A DNA stretch of 64,000 nt, taken from assembly GCF_014049385.1 (NCBI RefSeq), contig NZ_JACAOA010000004.1:1-64000 (forward strand), in the 5' to 3' direction. The notes beneath the pieces are model-generated. The model was not told where the DNA came from. It saw only the letters and a program-made list of their open reading frames with translations, and ran no database searches. Origin of the DNA: Ruoffia halotolerans. Lineage in GTDB: Bacteria > Bacillota > Bacilli > Lactobacillales > Aerococcaceae. Every line of letters begins with the position of its first letter. Within the stretch, counting starts at the first letter, position 1. The position numbers were made by a program, and so were the translations under genes. This document shows, in pieces, positions 52,683 through 61,072 of the stretch.

Positions 52683-53231
52683 CTATGTCTGTTTGTTGTT
52701 TGCGCGTGGGTCTTCTAAGCCCAGCGCTTTTAACTTTTTTAAGTATTCTAATTCAATCCTTAAATACTCATTTTCTTTCTTTAACAATTCGTTCTCTTGC
52801 TTCATTTCATCATGATTGTTATCGTGAATCGTTTTATTATTATTTTGATTCGGATTCGATTTAGGCATTTTTGGCGGACTCCCTTGCGGTTTATTCAGAC
52901 CTTGGGTGCCAAACCTTTCGTATTGACGATGCCAGTTGGCTATGATGGATGGCTCACTTATACCAAAAGCATTCGCTGTGTCAATATAGGACGCACCCGT
53001 ATCTTGCTTAAATCTTAAAACATTTAACTTAAAATTTAAAGGATAGGTTGCATTTCGTCGTTTGGTTTTAAGGCCTTCTTTCCCATTGGTTTTGAATTGG
53101 TTAACCCATTTTTCAATCAAACTTGTCGTTGAAATATGATGTTTCTTGGCGAGTAAGGTGTAACCTAATGTCCCATTTAGATACTCTTCGACAACCTTTA
53201 ATTTGAATTCATATGAATACTTTTGTGACAC
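52683..53231 (-). CDS. IS3-family OrfA (helix-turn-helix protein)
   Basis: 182 aa from a GTG start. Two helix-turn-helix units (SYEFKLKVVEEYLNGTLGYT and NVLRFKQDTGASYIDTANAF) are followed by a C-terminal leucine-zipper coiled coil (ENELLKKENEYLRIELEYLK). In intact elements OrfA joins OrfB by frameshifting to make the transposase. Here OrfB is truncated. Upstream lies the element end hairpin (53237-53287). Confidence 0.87.
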   Translation of the reverse strand: MSQKYSYEFKLKVVEEYLNGTLGYTLLAKKHHISTTSLIEKWVNQFKTNGKEGLKTKRRNATYPLNFKLNVLRFKQDTGASYIDTANAFGISEPSIIANWHRQYERFGTQGLNKPQGSPPKMPKSNPNQNNNKTIHDNNHDEMKQENELLKKENEYLRIELEYLKKLKALGLEDPRANNKQT

Positions 53232-53236
53232 AAAAA

Positions 53237-53287
53237 CGACCCCCGTAAAGTTAGATTTTTAACTCTAACTTTCGGGGGTCACCTCAT
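53237..53287. repeat. IS3 element end with strong hairpin
   Basis: GACCCCCGTAAAGTTAG pairs with CTAACTTTCGGGGGTC around ATTTTTAACT. It lies 5 bp upstream of orfA and 10 bp beyond the stop of the thiamine-transport operon, where it also acts as a terminator. Nearly the same sequence is at 43323-43375. Confidence 0.8.
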
Positions 53288-53297
53288 CCTTGCCTTG

Positions 53298-54035
53298 CTA
53301 TTTTAATACTTCTTTTAATTGATTAAGTAACTGACGTTTGGCTTCGATAAACTCAGGTTCAAAAATTATTTTCTCAACATCAAAGCTTTTAAAGTCGACG
53401 GGCAACTCAAATGTAATTTCACCTGGTTGCCCTTTAATAATATAAACCCGATCCGATAAGATTAAAGCTTCATCTACATCATGGGTAATGATTAATGAAG
53501 ACCAGCCCATCTTCTCGCGGTAATTCATAAACCATTGATGAAGTTGACGTCTTGTAATAGCGTCAAGAGCACTAAAAGCTTCATCTAATAATAGCCACGA
53601 TCTGTCAAATGCAGCTGTTCGCATAAAAGCCACGCGTTGTCTCATCCCACCACTCAGGGCGTGGGGATAATAATTCGCCCATTCTTTAAATTGAAAGATA
53701 TCGAGTAATCCTAACGCATACTCACGTGCATGTTTCTTGCTTTCGCCCTGGATAATCCGCGGCAGCATAATATTTTCAATGACAGTATAATGCGGATACA
53801 ACATATCTTTTTGAAGCATGTAACTTAACTTACCTTTGATTTCTTTGGTTCCATTCAACTCAATCTGACCTTCTTGGACATCGATGATTCCTGCAATAAG
53901 GTTAAAAAGAGTTGTTTTCCCAACCCCACTCGGGCCAATAATGGCAACAGTCTCCCCTTTTTGAAGTTGAATGTTAATATTTTTTAGTACTTGACGATTC
54001 CCGTATCGAAAACCAACATCTTGAATTGATAACAT
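53298..54035 (-). CDS. Thiamine-precursor ABC transporter, ATPase
   Basis: 245 aa. Walker A is IIGPSGVGKTTLF, signature ALSGGMRQRVAFMR, Walker B WLLLDEAFSALD, switch His in IITHDVDEALI. This is the NitT/TauT-type importer ATPase branch. It is the last gene of a four-gene operon under a TPP riboswitch, so it should power uptake of a thiamine precursor such as the pyrimidine moiety (ThiZ role). Spacing to the binding-protein gene is 1 bp. Confidence 0.9.
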   Translation of the reverse strand: MLSIQDVGFRYGNRQVLKNINIQLQKGETVAIIGPSGVGKTTLFNLIAGIIDVQEGQIELNGTKEIKGKLSYMLQKDMLYPHYTVIENIMLPRIIQGESKKHAREYALGLLDIFQFKEWANYYPHALSGGMRQRVAFMRTAAFDRSWLLLDEAFSALDAITRRQLHQWFMNYREKMGWSSLIITHDVDEALILSDRVYIIKGQPGEITFELPVDFKSFDVEKIIFEPEFIEAKRQLLNQLKEVLK

Positions 54036-54036
54036 G

Positions 54037-55023
54037 TTATTCTCCTAAAAATTCGTTCGTAAAGTATGTCCCTTCAGTCAAGTCAACTTCCGTTAAGTTA
54101 CTTTCATATAACCATGTGTAGAATGCATTCCAGCGCTCTTCATCGATATAACCCCATTGCTCTGGTTTACTTGTATAGGCTTCGTTAATCCATTCTTGGG
54201 AAGCAAGAACAAAATCACGTTGCCCTTCTAATTCCGGTGCATGTTTCAGGAGAATATCGGTTGCTTCTTCTGGATTCTCGATTGCATATTGATAACCTCG
54301 TTTGATGGCTTGAACTACTTGCGTCGCTTCTTCAGGACTATTCGCTAAATAATCGTTATTTGCAATAATTATTGGTGAGTAGAAATCTAATTCTTCTGCG
54401 TAATCTCTGAAGTAAAAGAAGTTCGTTGGAACGCCCTGGCTCTCAGCCATTATACCGTCCCAAGCATAATAAACCCACGCTGATTCAAACATCGAATTGG
54501 CTAAACCAACAATGGAATTATCTGCTTGATTAGGGACTAATTCAATTTGTGAATAATCGCCGCCTTCGTTATTAATAATATGCTCTAACATTCCCAGTTC
54601 AATGGGATCATTCCATGTTCCGTAAGTATGACCTTCCATCTCCGCCGGTTTTGTAATTTGGCTGTCTTCTCTAGCAATAATACCACTTGTATTATGTTCG
54701 ATAATTGTTGCGACAGCTGTAACAGGTAAACCTCCTGCTAGACGTGTAGCTAAAGAATCTTGGAAACTAATGCCAAATTGAGCTTGACCCAAACCTACTA
54801 ATTCAGTCGTACTGCCTTCTGGTGGACGGCGAATCGTTACTTCCACGCCCGCTTCTTCAAAATACCCTTTTTCTAAAGCAACATATAAGCCGGTATGATT
54901 TGTATTCGGTACCCAATCTAAAATAAACTCAATCTGACTGGCTTGAGCCGATGCACTCATAGGAATTAATACTGACATACTGACGATTAAAGCAACAAGC
55001 ATTTTCTTGAAATAATTCATCAT
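54037..55023 (-). CDS. Thiamine-precursor ABC transporter, substrate-binding protein (NMT1/ThiY-like)
   Basis: 328 aa with a signal peptide (MMNYFKKMLVALIVSMSVLI...ASA). The mature part starts IEFILDWVPNTNHTGLYVAL, the hallmark of the NMT1/THI5 and ThiY families, which bind pyrimidine precursors of thiamine. No lipobox Cys is seen after the signal, so membrane retention by other means would be needed. It is third in the TPP-riboswitch operon. The exact ligand (for example N-formyl-aminopyrimidine) is inferred. Confidence 0.9.
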   Translation of the reverse strand: MMNYFKKMLVALIVSMSVLIPMSASAQASQIEFILDWVPNTNHTGLYVALEKGYFEEAGVEVTIRRPPEGSTTELVGLGQAQFGISFQDSLATRLAGGLPVTAVATIIEHNTSGIIAREDSQITKPAEMEGHTYGTWNDPIELGMLEHIINNEGGDYSQIELVPNQADNSIVGLANSMFESAWVYYAWDGIMAESQGVPTNFFYFRDYAEELDFYSPIIIANNDYLANSPEEATQVVQAIKRGYQYAIENPEEATDILLKHAPELEGQRDFVLASQEWINEAYTSKPEQWGYIDEERWNAFYTWLYESNLTEVDLTEGTYFTNEFLGE

Positions 55024-55024
55024 A

Positions 55025-55813
55025 TTATTCTTCTCCTCTGATTTTCTTTTTTTGATTAAAACGCCAAGGTGTTAAATATTTTTCAATATAAGATACAACA
55101 CCCATAAAGAACAGACTTAATAACGAAATTAAAACGATGACCGCAAACATCTTGTCATAGCTAAAGGCACGTTTGGTTTGAATCATATAAACCCCTAAAC
55201 CTTCAAAGCCACCAAGCCACTCAGCGACAACCGAACTCACAAAAGCGTAAGACACACTGACCTTCAAGCCACTTAAGAAAAATGACATACTCGACGGTAA
55301 CTTCACATGACGTAATATCTGCCAACGATTTGCTCCCATTAATTGGAGTAATTGAATCGCATCCTTATCCGCGTTAGCAAAGCCGTTCAGTATACTAATA
55401 ATAATGGGAAATAATGTCGTTAAAATGACTAAAACAATCTTTGGTGTCATGTCATAACCTAGCCAAAGCACTAATATCGGTGCAATTGCTACAGTTGGAA
55501 TGGTTTGTGTAACCACCAACATTGGATATAAGGCTCGGTTCAACCAAGGAATCACATCCATAATAATCGCTAAAAAGAAAGCGAGGAAAATTCCTATAGC
55601 GAGACCAATAAACGCTTGAATCAGCGTCACCCGGCTGTTCATCCATAAATTCTCTCGGTCTTGCCACAAAGCGATTAGGACATCACTTGGTGCGGGAATA
55701 ATAAACTCAGGTAACCAACCAACTCTAGCAGCCACTTCCCAAAGCAGTAATAGCCCCAGACCTAGGATCCATGAAGCATATTTAGTGGCGATGTTTTGTA
55801 GTTTTATCTTCAA
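55025..55813 (-). CDS. Thiamine-precursor ABC transporter, permease
   Basis: 262 aa with six membrane helices and the BPD_transp_1 contact loop FANADKDAIQLLQLMGANRW (the EAA-type motif). The start appears to be TTG, overlapping the upstream gene by 32 bp, so translation is probably coupled to it. It is flanked by the binding-protein gene 1 bp downstream. Matches the ThiX role. Confidence 0.88.
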   Translation of the reverse strand: MKIKLQNIATKYASWILGLGLLLLWEVAARVGWLPEFIIPAPSDVLIALWQDRENLWMNSRVTLIQAFIGLAIGIFLAFFLAIIMDVIPWLNRALYPMLVVTQTIPTVAIAPILVLWLGYDMTPKIVLVILTTLFPIIISILNGFANADKDAIQLLQLMGANRWQILRHVKLPSSMSFFLSGLKVSVSYAFVSSVVAEWLGGFEGLGVYMIQTKRAFSYDKMFAVIVLISLLSLFFMGVVSYIEKYLTPWRFNQKKKIRGEE

Positions 55814-56078
55814 TCGTTAACACTGACCCTTTCGCATCATAACTAATTTTGACGTTAGTAAAAATTTTGTGGTGTGTTTGAGAAGCGATTTCGATCGCCT
55901 CTTTTAAGATAGGCATCAAAGTATCATAATCACCTTGAATCGTTGTCTCAAACGCCGCCACTTCATAGTTATCCGTCTTTGATGCTATAAAAGCAATGAC
56001 AGAATCAACCACTTCAAGTGTCGCTTCTTGTGTTGCACCTAGCGGTAAAATTTGTAAAGCAATACTACAATTAACCAA
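55782..56078 (-). CDS. MTH1187/YkoF-type thiamine-binding protein
   Basis: 98 aa from a TTG start at 56078 (GGGAGGT ribosome site). The reading VNCSIALQILPLGATQEATL, IAFIASKTDNYEVAAFETTI and ending ILKEAIEIASQ is the small alpha/beta fold of the DUF77/MTH1187 family, shown to bind thiamine pyrimidine-type ligands in some members. It leads the transporter operon just behind the TPP riboswitch. It might hand ligand over or sense it inside the cell; this is inference. Confidence 0.85.
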   Translation of the reverse strand: MVNCSIALQILPLGATQEATLEVVDSVIAFIASKTDNYEVAAFETTIQGDYDTLMPILKEAIEIASQTHHKIFTNVKISYDAKGSVLTIEDKTTKHRH

Positions 56079-56199
56079 AAAAAAACCTCCCTCATATTCA
56101 CAACACAAAGTGTCTGAGTCAAGGTAGGTTGAGTGATATTGATAAAGGTATATTCGTACAAAAAGCATACTGCACCAATATACATAAACTTTACTTATT
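56079..56199 (-). promoter_or_regulatory. Expression platform of the TPP riboswitch
   Basis: On the minus strand AACCTACC (about 56124-56131) can pair with GGAGGTT at the ribosome site of the first gene, next to a run of nine T. The hairpin could hide the ribosome site, or act as a terminator because of the T-run. Which one applies cannot be told from sequence. Confidence 0.5.
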
Positions 56200-56285
56200 C
56201 ACATCCCTACGCGAGTCTTAACTCATTCAGGTTCATAGAGTTCAGGTAATCCCATCTCAGCCGAAGCACCTCTTGTGTTATAGTA
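56200..56285 (-). promoter_or_regulatory. TPP riboswitch aptamer (THI element)
   Basis: Minus strand: AGGTGCTTCGGCTGAGATGG, then ACCTGAACTCTATGAACCTG, then CGCGTAGGGATGTG. These are the conserved J-regions (GCTGAGA, ACCTGA, CGTAGGGA) of the thi box. Binding of thiamine pyrophosphate lowers expression of downstream genes. It identifies the following ABC operon as thiamine-related. Confidence 0.95.
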
Positions 56286-56338
56286 GAAAGCTTAGCATAT
56301 TCATAAGCAATGTGCAACAGGATTCAAATTTTTGTATC

Positions 56339-56382
56339 AAAAAAGCTCGAAGAACCCAATAAAATGGTAATCTTCGAGCTGG
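56339..56382 (-). terminator. Terminator of glnRA
   Basis: AGCTCGAAGA (56344-56353) pairs with TCTTCGAGCT (56371-56380), with a T-run on the minus strand, 11 bp past the glnA stop. Confidence 0.9.
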
Positions 56383-56392
56383 TTGTAACAGC

Positions 56393-57736
56393 TTAATACA
56401 TCATTAAATATTTATTTAATTCCCATTGTGTCACTTGTTTTTTATATGACTCAAATTCCATTGTTTTCTCAGCAATAAAGTTATCTGAAATATGTGGACC
56501 TAGAGCATCTTTCATAATTGGGCTGGCTTCAAATTCAGCAATGGCTTCGCTAAGTGATGATGGAAGGTCAAAGACACCTTCAGCTATACGCTCTTCTGGA
56601 GTCATCGTATAAATATTACGGTCAATTGGCATAGGTGGTTCAATCTTGTTCTCAATCCCATCTAAACCAGCTTGCAAGATAACTGCTAGGGCTAAGTATG
56701 GGTTGGCAGAAGGATCCACACTTCTTAACTCAACCCGAGTTGAATTACCACGAGATGATGGAATACGAATAAGCGGAGAACGATTTCTCTCACTCCAAGC
56801 AATATATACTGGTGCTTCGTATCCTTCAACTAATCGTTTGTAAGAATTCACTAATGGATTACAAATAGCTGTATAAGCACTCGCATGCTTAATTAAACCA
56901 CCGATAAAGTAATGAGCATTCTTTGATAATTGATCTTGAGTTGATTCATCATAGAAAGCATTCTTCCCATCTTTATCGAATAAAGATACATTAAAGTGCA
57001 TTCCAGAACCACTCTCACCATAAATAGGCTTAGGCATGAACGTCGCATATAAATTATGACGACGAGCCACTGTTTTAACAATCAATTTAAACAATTGAAT
57101 TTTATCACATGCGCGAATCGCATCATTATATTTCCAATCAATCTCATGTTGCCCAGGTGCAACTTCGTGATGACTCGCTTCGATTTCAAAATCTAAACGC
57201 TCTAATTCAAGCACAATATCACGTCGACAGTTTTCACCTAAATCCGTTGGCGCAAAGTCAAAGTAGCCACCATCATCATTTAAGTCCATCGTTGGTCGAC
57301 CATCTTCATCCAGTTTTAATAAGAAAAATTCAGGTTCTGGGCCTAAGTTGAACGAAGAAAAACCTAAATCTTCCATCTTATCTAACACTCGTCTTAAATT
57401 CCCACGAGGGTCACCTAAGAAAGGCTCTCGTTTTGTTGTATCTACATCACAGATTAAACAAGCAATGCGTCCACCATCTGAGGGAACATCCCAGTTAAAA
57501 ATCATCCAAGAGTCGTAATCAGGAATTAAATACATATCACTTTCTTCAATACGTACAAATCCTTCAATTGATGAACCATCAAATGTCATATTATTTTCTA
57601 ATGCCTTTTCTAACTGTGTTAAAGGAATTTCAACATTCTTAATTGTTCCTCTAATATCCGTAAACATTAATCGTATAAAGTGTACGTTATTCTCATGCGC
57701 ATCAGCAATAATACGATCTTTCGTCCATTTTGTCAT
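56393..57736 (-). CDS. glnA: Glutamine synthetase, type I-alpha
   Basis: 447 aa, the length of Gram-positive GSI-alpha. Key parts: [14 protein letters not shown] and [11 protein letters not shown] at the N-terminus, GPEPEFFLL, the metal/ammonia site [24 protein letters not shown] and the C-terminal [13 protein letters not shown]. It makes glutamine from glutamate, ammonia and ATP, and feedback-inhibited enzyme of this type controls GlnR activity. It lies 27 bp after glnR in the same operon. Confidence 0.97.
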   Translation of the reverse strand: MTKWTKDRIIADAHENNVHFIRLMFTDIRGTIKNVEIPLTQLEKALENNMTFDGSSIEGFVRIEESDMYLIPDYDSWMIFNWDVPSDGGRIACLICDVDTTKREPFLGDPRGNLRRVLDKMEDLGFSSFNLGPEPEFFLLKLDEDGRPTMDLNDDGGYFDFAPTDLGENCRRDIVLELERLDFEIEASHHEVAPGQHEIDWKYNDAIRACDKIQLFKLIVKTVARRHNLYATFMPKPIYGESGSGMHFNVSLFDKDGKNAFYDESTQDQLSKNAHYFIGGLIKHASAYTAICNPLVNSYKRLVEGYEAPVYIAWSERNRSPLIRIPSSRGNSTRVELRSVDPSANPYLALAVILQAGLDGIENKIEPPMPIDRNIYTMTPEERIAEGVFDLPSSLSEAIAEFEASPIMKDALGPHISDNFIAEKTMEFESYKKQVTQWELNKYLMMY

Positions 57737-57763
57737 TGCTTAAAAATCCTCTCTTTTAATAGG

Positions 57764-58099
57764 TTATTCGAATCTAGATTGAAAATCTAGTTCATCCCTT
57801 AAGATACGTCGCACATCTTGGTCAGTTAGAGGTACTGAGTTTTTAGATACTCTGTCACTAAAGCGATATCTATTTTTAATACCTTTAATTGTCATGCCTT
57901 CATCCATTAGGTCAATGATGTCCAGTAATCGATCGACATCATTTAAAGAGTATAGCCTACGGTTGGTTTCGCTACGTTGAGGCTCGATTAGTCCCTGTTC
58001 TTCGTAATAACGAATTTGACGAGCGGTTAACTCTGTCAACTCCATAACCGTACCTATTGGAAAAACTGCTAGTGACTTACGAAATTCCTTTCTTGCCAT
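57764..58099 (-). CDS. glnR: Nitrogen regulator GlnR (MerR family)
   Basis: Start at the second ATG (MARKEFRKSLAVF, 58099; 111 aa), 7 bp after AGGAG; the first ATG is too close. The MerR-type winged helix is MELTELTARQIRYYEEQGLI with SETNRRLYSLNDVDRL. The short C-terminal tail normally senses feedback-inhibited glutamine synthetase. It represses its own operon via the box at 58172-58188. Confidence 0.95.
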   Translation of the reverse strand: MARKEFRKSLAVFPIGTVMELTELTARQIRYYEEQGLIEPQRSETNRRLYSLNDVDRLLDIIDLMDEGMTIKGIKNRYRFSDRVSKNSVPLTDQDVRRILRDELDFQSRFE

Positions 58100-58171
58100 C
58101 ACCATTCTCCTCTCTTAGAAAATTATTATACGATGATTAAAAAGTTCTCGCAAACATATTATAACACCATT

Positions 58172-58188
58172 TGTAAAGAAATATCACA
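58172..58188. promoter_or_regulatory. GlnR operator
   Basis: TGTAAAGAAATATCACA fits the GlnR/TnrA consensus TGTNA-N7-TNACA at every fixed position. It lies 73 bp upstream of glnR, where repression of glnRA is expected. Confidence 0.85.
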
Positions 58189-58363
58189 TGAATGCATCTC
58201 ATACTAATAATTGTAATTATACAGGCATTTAGCTTTTGAAATTATGAACAGAATATTAAACTTTCATTACTTTATTCAAATATTCAACATTTCCTATGGT
58301 ATTCTCGGGTCAGTTAGCGTATTCTTTTATTCAGAAATGTTTTTTTGTAAAGGAGTTTTTGAA

Positions 58364-59311
58364 ATGCCAAAAACGCGTAACTATACGCCAATAGCAACAA
58401 TTGGCTCTCTTATATTCATTGCCATTTGTTTAAGTTTAATTATACTTTTAAATAAATTAACTGCGAACAATAATTTAATTATCGCAGAGCACCAACAACA
58501 ATCTACTCAAGAAGAGTTAATTTCTTTACAAGCTGAACCCGTTGTTTCTCAACAGACTGAAAGTGTAACCGATGAAAGCATTGAAACACCAGCTACTTTG
58601 GCAGAAACACTGAGTACCTACTCACCTAAAGATAAAACAATGGAAGAAACGATTGCCGAATTAACTCACACGGAGTTTGATGGAAACTTAATTCAAGCCC
58701 AAGATGAAATTCTTGCAGCAATTCATGCAAATGATCTTGATGTGGAAGAACTTGGTTATCTTTTCTTACCAGATTTTCCGGCAGAAAAAACTGTGGCTAC
58801 AACTGGAAGCCAAATTGACGTCCCATTGTATCTGCAAAAAGATGCGAACTGGCGAACAGAGAAATACGGAAGTAATACAACCCAACAACTGGGTGAAAAC
58901 GGTTGTGCAATCCTTTCTCTAGCCATGGTTCATGCTGCTTTTGAGAATCGAGAAGTGAATCCAAAAGAAATTCTTGAATGGAGCGAGGAAAAGTATTGGG
59001 TAGATAATGCCGGGACATCTTGGCAAATCTTCCATGACTTTGCGGTTGAATATGATTACAACTTTTATAACTATGGAAATGATTTCTATAGCGCAATGGA
59101 AGCTTTAAATAACGGTGAATTAATCGTTGCGTCTGTCGTACCAGGCTTCTTTACAGAGGTTGGCCACATTATCGTTATTCGTGGCTATGAAAATGGTCAA
59201 GTCTACGTTAATGATCCAAACGATGACGCTCAAAAAATGTATAGTATTCAAGGTATTGACGAAGAAGTGTTACTCGCAGAGGGTATCAATTACTGGTCTT
59301 TCTCAAAATAA
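58364..59311 (+). CDS. Membrane-anchored C39-like cysteine peptidase
   Basis: Start at the ATG of MPKTRNYTPIATIGSLIFIA (58364, 315 aa), 7 bp after AAAGGAG. One N-terminal helix anchors it; a Gln/Glu/Thr-rich linker leads to a peptidase_C39_2 domain with Cys in GENGCAILSLAMVHAAFENR, His in EVGHIIVIRGYENGQ and Asn/Asp in VYVNDPNDD. Substrate unknown; it could act on wall-linked or secreted peptides. Stand-alone gene with its own terminator, between glnR and purA. Confidence 0.85.
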   Translation: MPKTRNYTPIATIGSLIFIAICLSLIILLNKLTANNNLIIAEHQQQSTQEELISLQAEPVVSQQTESVTDESIETPATLAETLSTYSPKDKTMEETIAELTHTEFDGNLIQAQDEILAAIHANDLDVEELGYLFLPDFPAEKTVATTGSQIDVPLYLQKDANWRTEKYGSNTTQQLGENGCAILSLAMVHAAFENREVNPKEILEWSEEKYWVDNAGTSWQIFHDFAVEYDYNFYNYGNDFYSAMEALNNGELIVASVVPGFFTEVGHIIVIRGYENGQVYVNDPNDDAQKMYSIQGIDEEVLLAEGINYWSFSK

Positions 59312-59323
59312 TTTAAGCAATCT

Positions 59324-59360
59324 AACATCCATTCCACTAATTTTGGGGTGGATGTTTCTT
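59324..59360 (+). terminator. Terminator of the C39-like peptidase gene
   Basis: AACATCCATTCCA pairs with GGGTGGATGTT (one wobble), then T-rich DNA. Confidence 0.75.
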
Positions 59361-59622
59361 TAGTTACAAATGATTTATTGAGTGACAACATTTGCTTGTT
59401 TTATTGTTATAGGCATTATGATATTATTATATTTTGAGATAAATACGCCATCAATGTCATGATTGAAAGCGAAATTTTATTCAATCTCATCTTACCAACT
59501 GAATTAGCAAAAGACGTTGCGAAGATAATGAGGTATAATATAGAAGTCGGGATGTTATGTATCGCGCGGAGACATATTGTGCTCAAGATTGAAATATTAT
59601 TATATAAAAAGGAGATCTAACA
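59361..59622 (+). promoter_or_regulatory. Upstream region of purA
   Basis: 262 bp with no gene. A TATAAT at 59534-59539 is the best -10, though its -35 is weak (AAGACG at 17 bp). That would give a 5' leader of about 75 bases. No purine riboswitch or clear PurBox was recognised. AAGGAGATC precedes purA. Confidence 0.5.
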
Positions 59623-60912
59623 ATGACATCAGTAGTAGTTGTAGGAACACAATGGGGAGACGAGGGGAAAGGTAAAATTACCGACTTTCTAAGTAATAAC
59701 GCTGAAGTAATTGCACGTTATCAAGGTGGAGACAATGCAGGGCATACGATTCAATTTGATGGTAAAACATTTAAATTACATTTAATCCCTTCAGGTATTT
59801 TTGATAATAGTAAAATCAGTGTTATCGGAAACGGTGTTGTCGTGAATCCAAAGTCAATTGTTAAAGAGTTGAACTATTTAGCAGATGAAGGTGTTGATAC
59901 TAGTAATTTACGTATCTCTTCGCGAGCTCATGTTATCTTACCTTACCATATCTTAATGGATCAACTTCAAGAAGATTCAAAAGGGGATAACAAAATCGGA
60001 ACAACCATTAAAGGAATTGGGCCAGCTTACATGGATAAAGCTGCCCGTGTTGGAATCCGCATTGCTGATTTATTAGATAAAGAAATCTTTAAAGAGCGCT
60101 TAGAAGTAAACTTAGCTGAAAAGAATAAATTATTCGAGCGCGTTTATGACAATTCGCCTTTATCTTTTGAGGATATTTTCGAAGAGTATTATGCATATGG
60201 ACAAGAAATCGCTAAGTATGTTACTGATACGTCATTGATTTTAAACGATGCTCTTGATGAAGGTAAACGTGTATTATTCGAAGGTGCTCAAGGTGTCATG
60301 TTAGATATCGATCAAGGTACGTATCCATTCGTTACTTCATCTAACCCAGTAGCTGGTGGGGTAACGATTGGTAGTGGAGTAGGTCCTTCTAAGATTGATA
60401 CAGTTGTTGGTGTATGTAAAGCTTATACATCACGTGTCGGAGACGGACCATTCCCAACTGAATTATTTGATGAAGTTGGACAACAAATTCGTGAAGTAGG
60501 TAGAGAATACGGAACAACGACAGGTCGTCCACGTCGTGTGGGTTGGTTTGATTCTGTTGTTATGCGTCACTCACGCCGAGTATCAGGTATTACAAATCTA
60601 TCATTAAACTCAATCGACGTATTGACTGGTTTAGATACAATTAAGATTTGTACTGCTTATGAAACATCTACGGGTGAGCGTATTGAATATTACCCAGCAA
60701 GTTTAAAAGTTCTTGCTGACTGCACGCCAATTTATGAAGAATTACCTGGTTGGTCAGAAGATATCACAGGGGCGAAATCACTTGAAGACTTACCACAAAA
60801 TGCACGTAACTATGTTCGTCGTATTAGTGAATTAGTTGGAGTTAAGATCGCAACTTTATCTGTCGGTCCTGACCGTGAACAAACTATGATTTTAGATAGT
60901 GTTTGGGGATAA
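59623..60912 (+). CDS. purA: Adenylosuccinate synthetase
   Basis: 429 aa. The GTP-binding start [18 protein letters not shown] has the catalytic Asp, [20 protein letters not shown] carries the catalytic His, and [14 protein letters not shown] binds IMP/aspartate. It joins aspartate to IMP as the first step to AMP. Good ribosome site and strong terminator; stands alone. Confidence 0.97.
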   Translation: MTSVVVVGTQWGDEGKGKITDFLSNNAEVIARYQGGDNAGHTIQFDGKTFKLHLIPSGIFDNSKISVIGNGVVVNPKSIVKELNYLADEGVDTSNLRISSRAHVILPYHILMDQLQEDSKGDNKIGTTIKGIGPAYMDKAARVGIRIADLLDKEIFKERLEVNLAEKNKLFERVYDNSPLSFEDIFEEYYAYGQEIAKYVTDTSLILNDALDEGKRVLFEGAQGVMLDIDQGTYPFVTSSNPVAGGVTIGSGVGPSKIDTVVGVCKAYTSRVGDGPFPTELFDEVGQQIREVGREYGTTTGRPRRVGWFDSVVMRHSRRVSGITNLSLNSIDVLTGLDTIKICTAYETSTGERIEYYPASLKVLADCTPIYEELPGWSEDITGAKSLEDLPQNARNYVRRISELVGVKIATLSVGPDREQTMILDSVWG

Positions 60913-60920
60913 CTCCCTTA

Positions 60921-60958
60921 TAAGAGCTGGTGGTATTATAGCCACTGGCTCTTTTTTT
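60921..60958 (+). terminator. Terminator of purA
   Basis: AAGAGCTGGTGG pairs with CCACTGGCTCTT with wobbles, followed by seven T. Confidence 0.85.
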
Positions 60959-61072
60959 GCTTTAAATTTAATACAATATTCACAAAATAAATGGCAAATT
61001 CCACATTTTTCCTTCGATAAAAATTCATATTTATACCGTATGATGGAATTAATAGATAGAGGAGGGCGCAAA

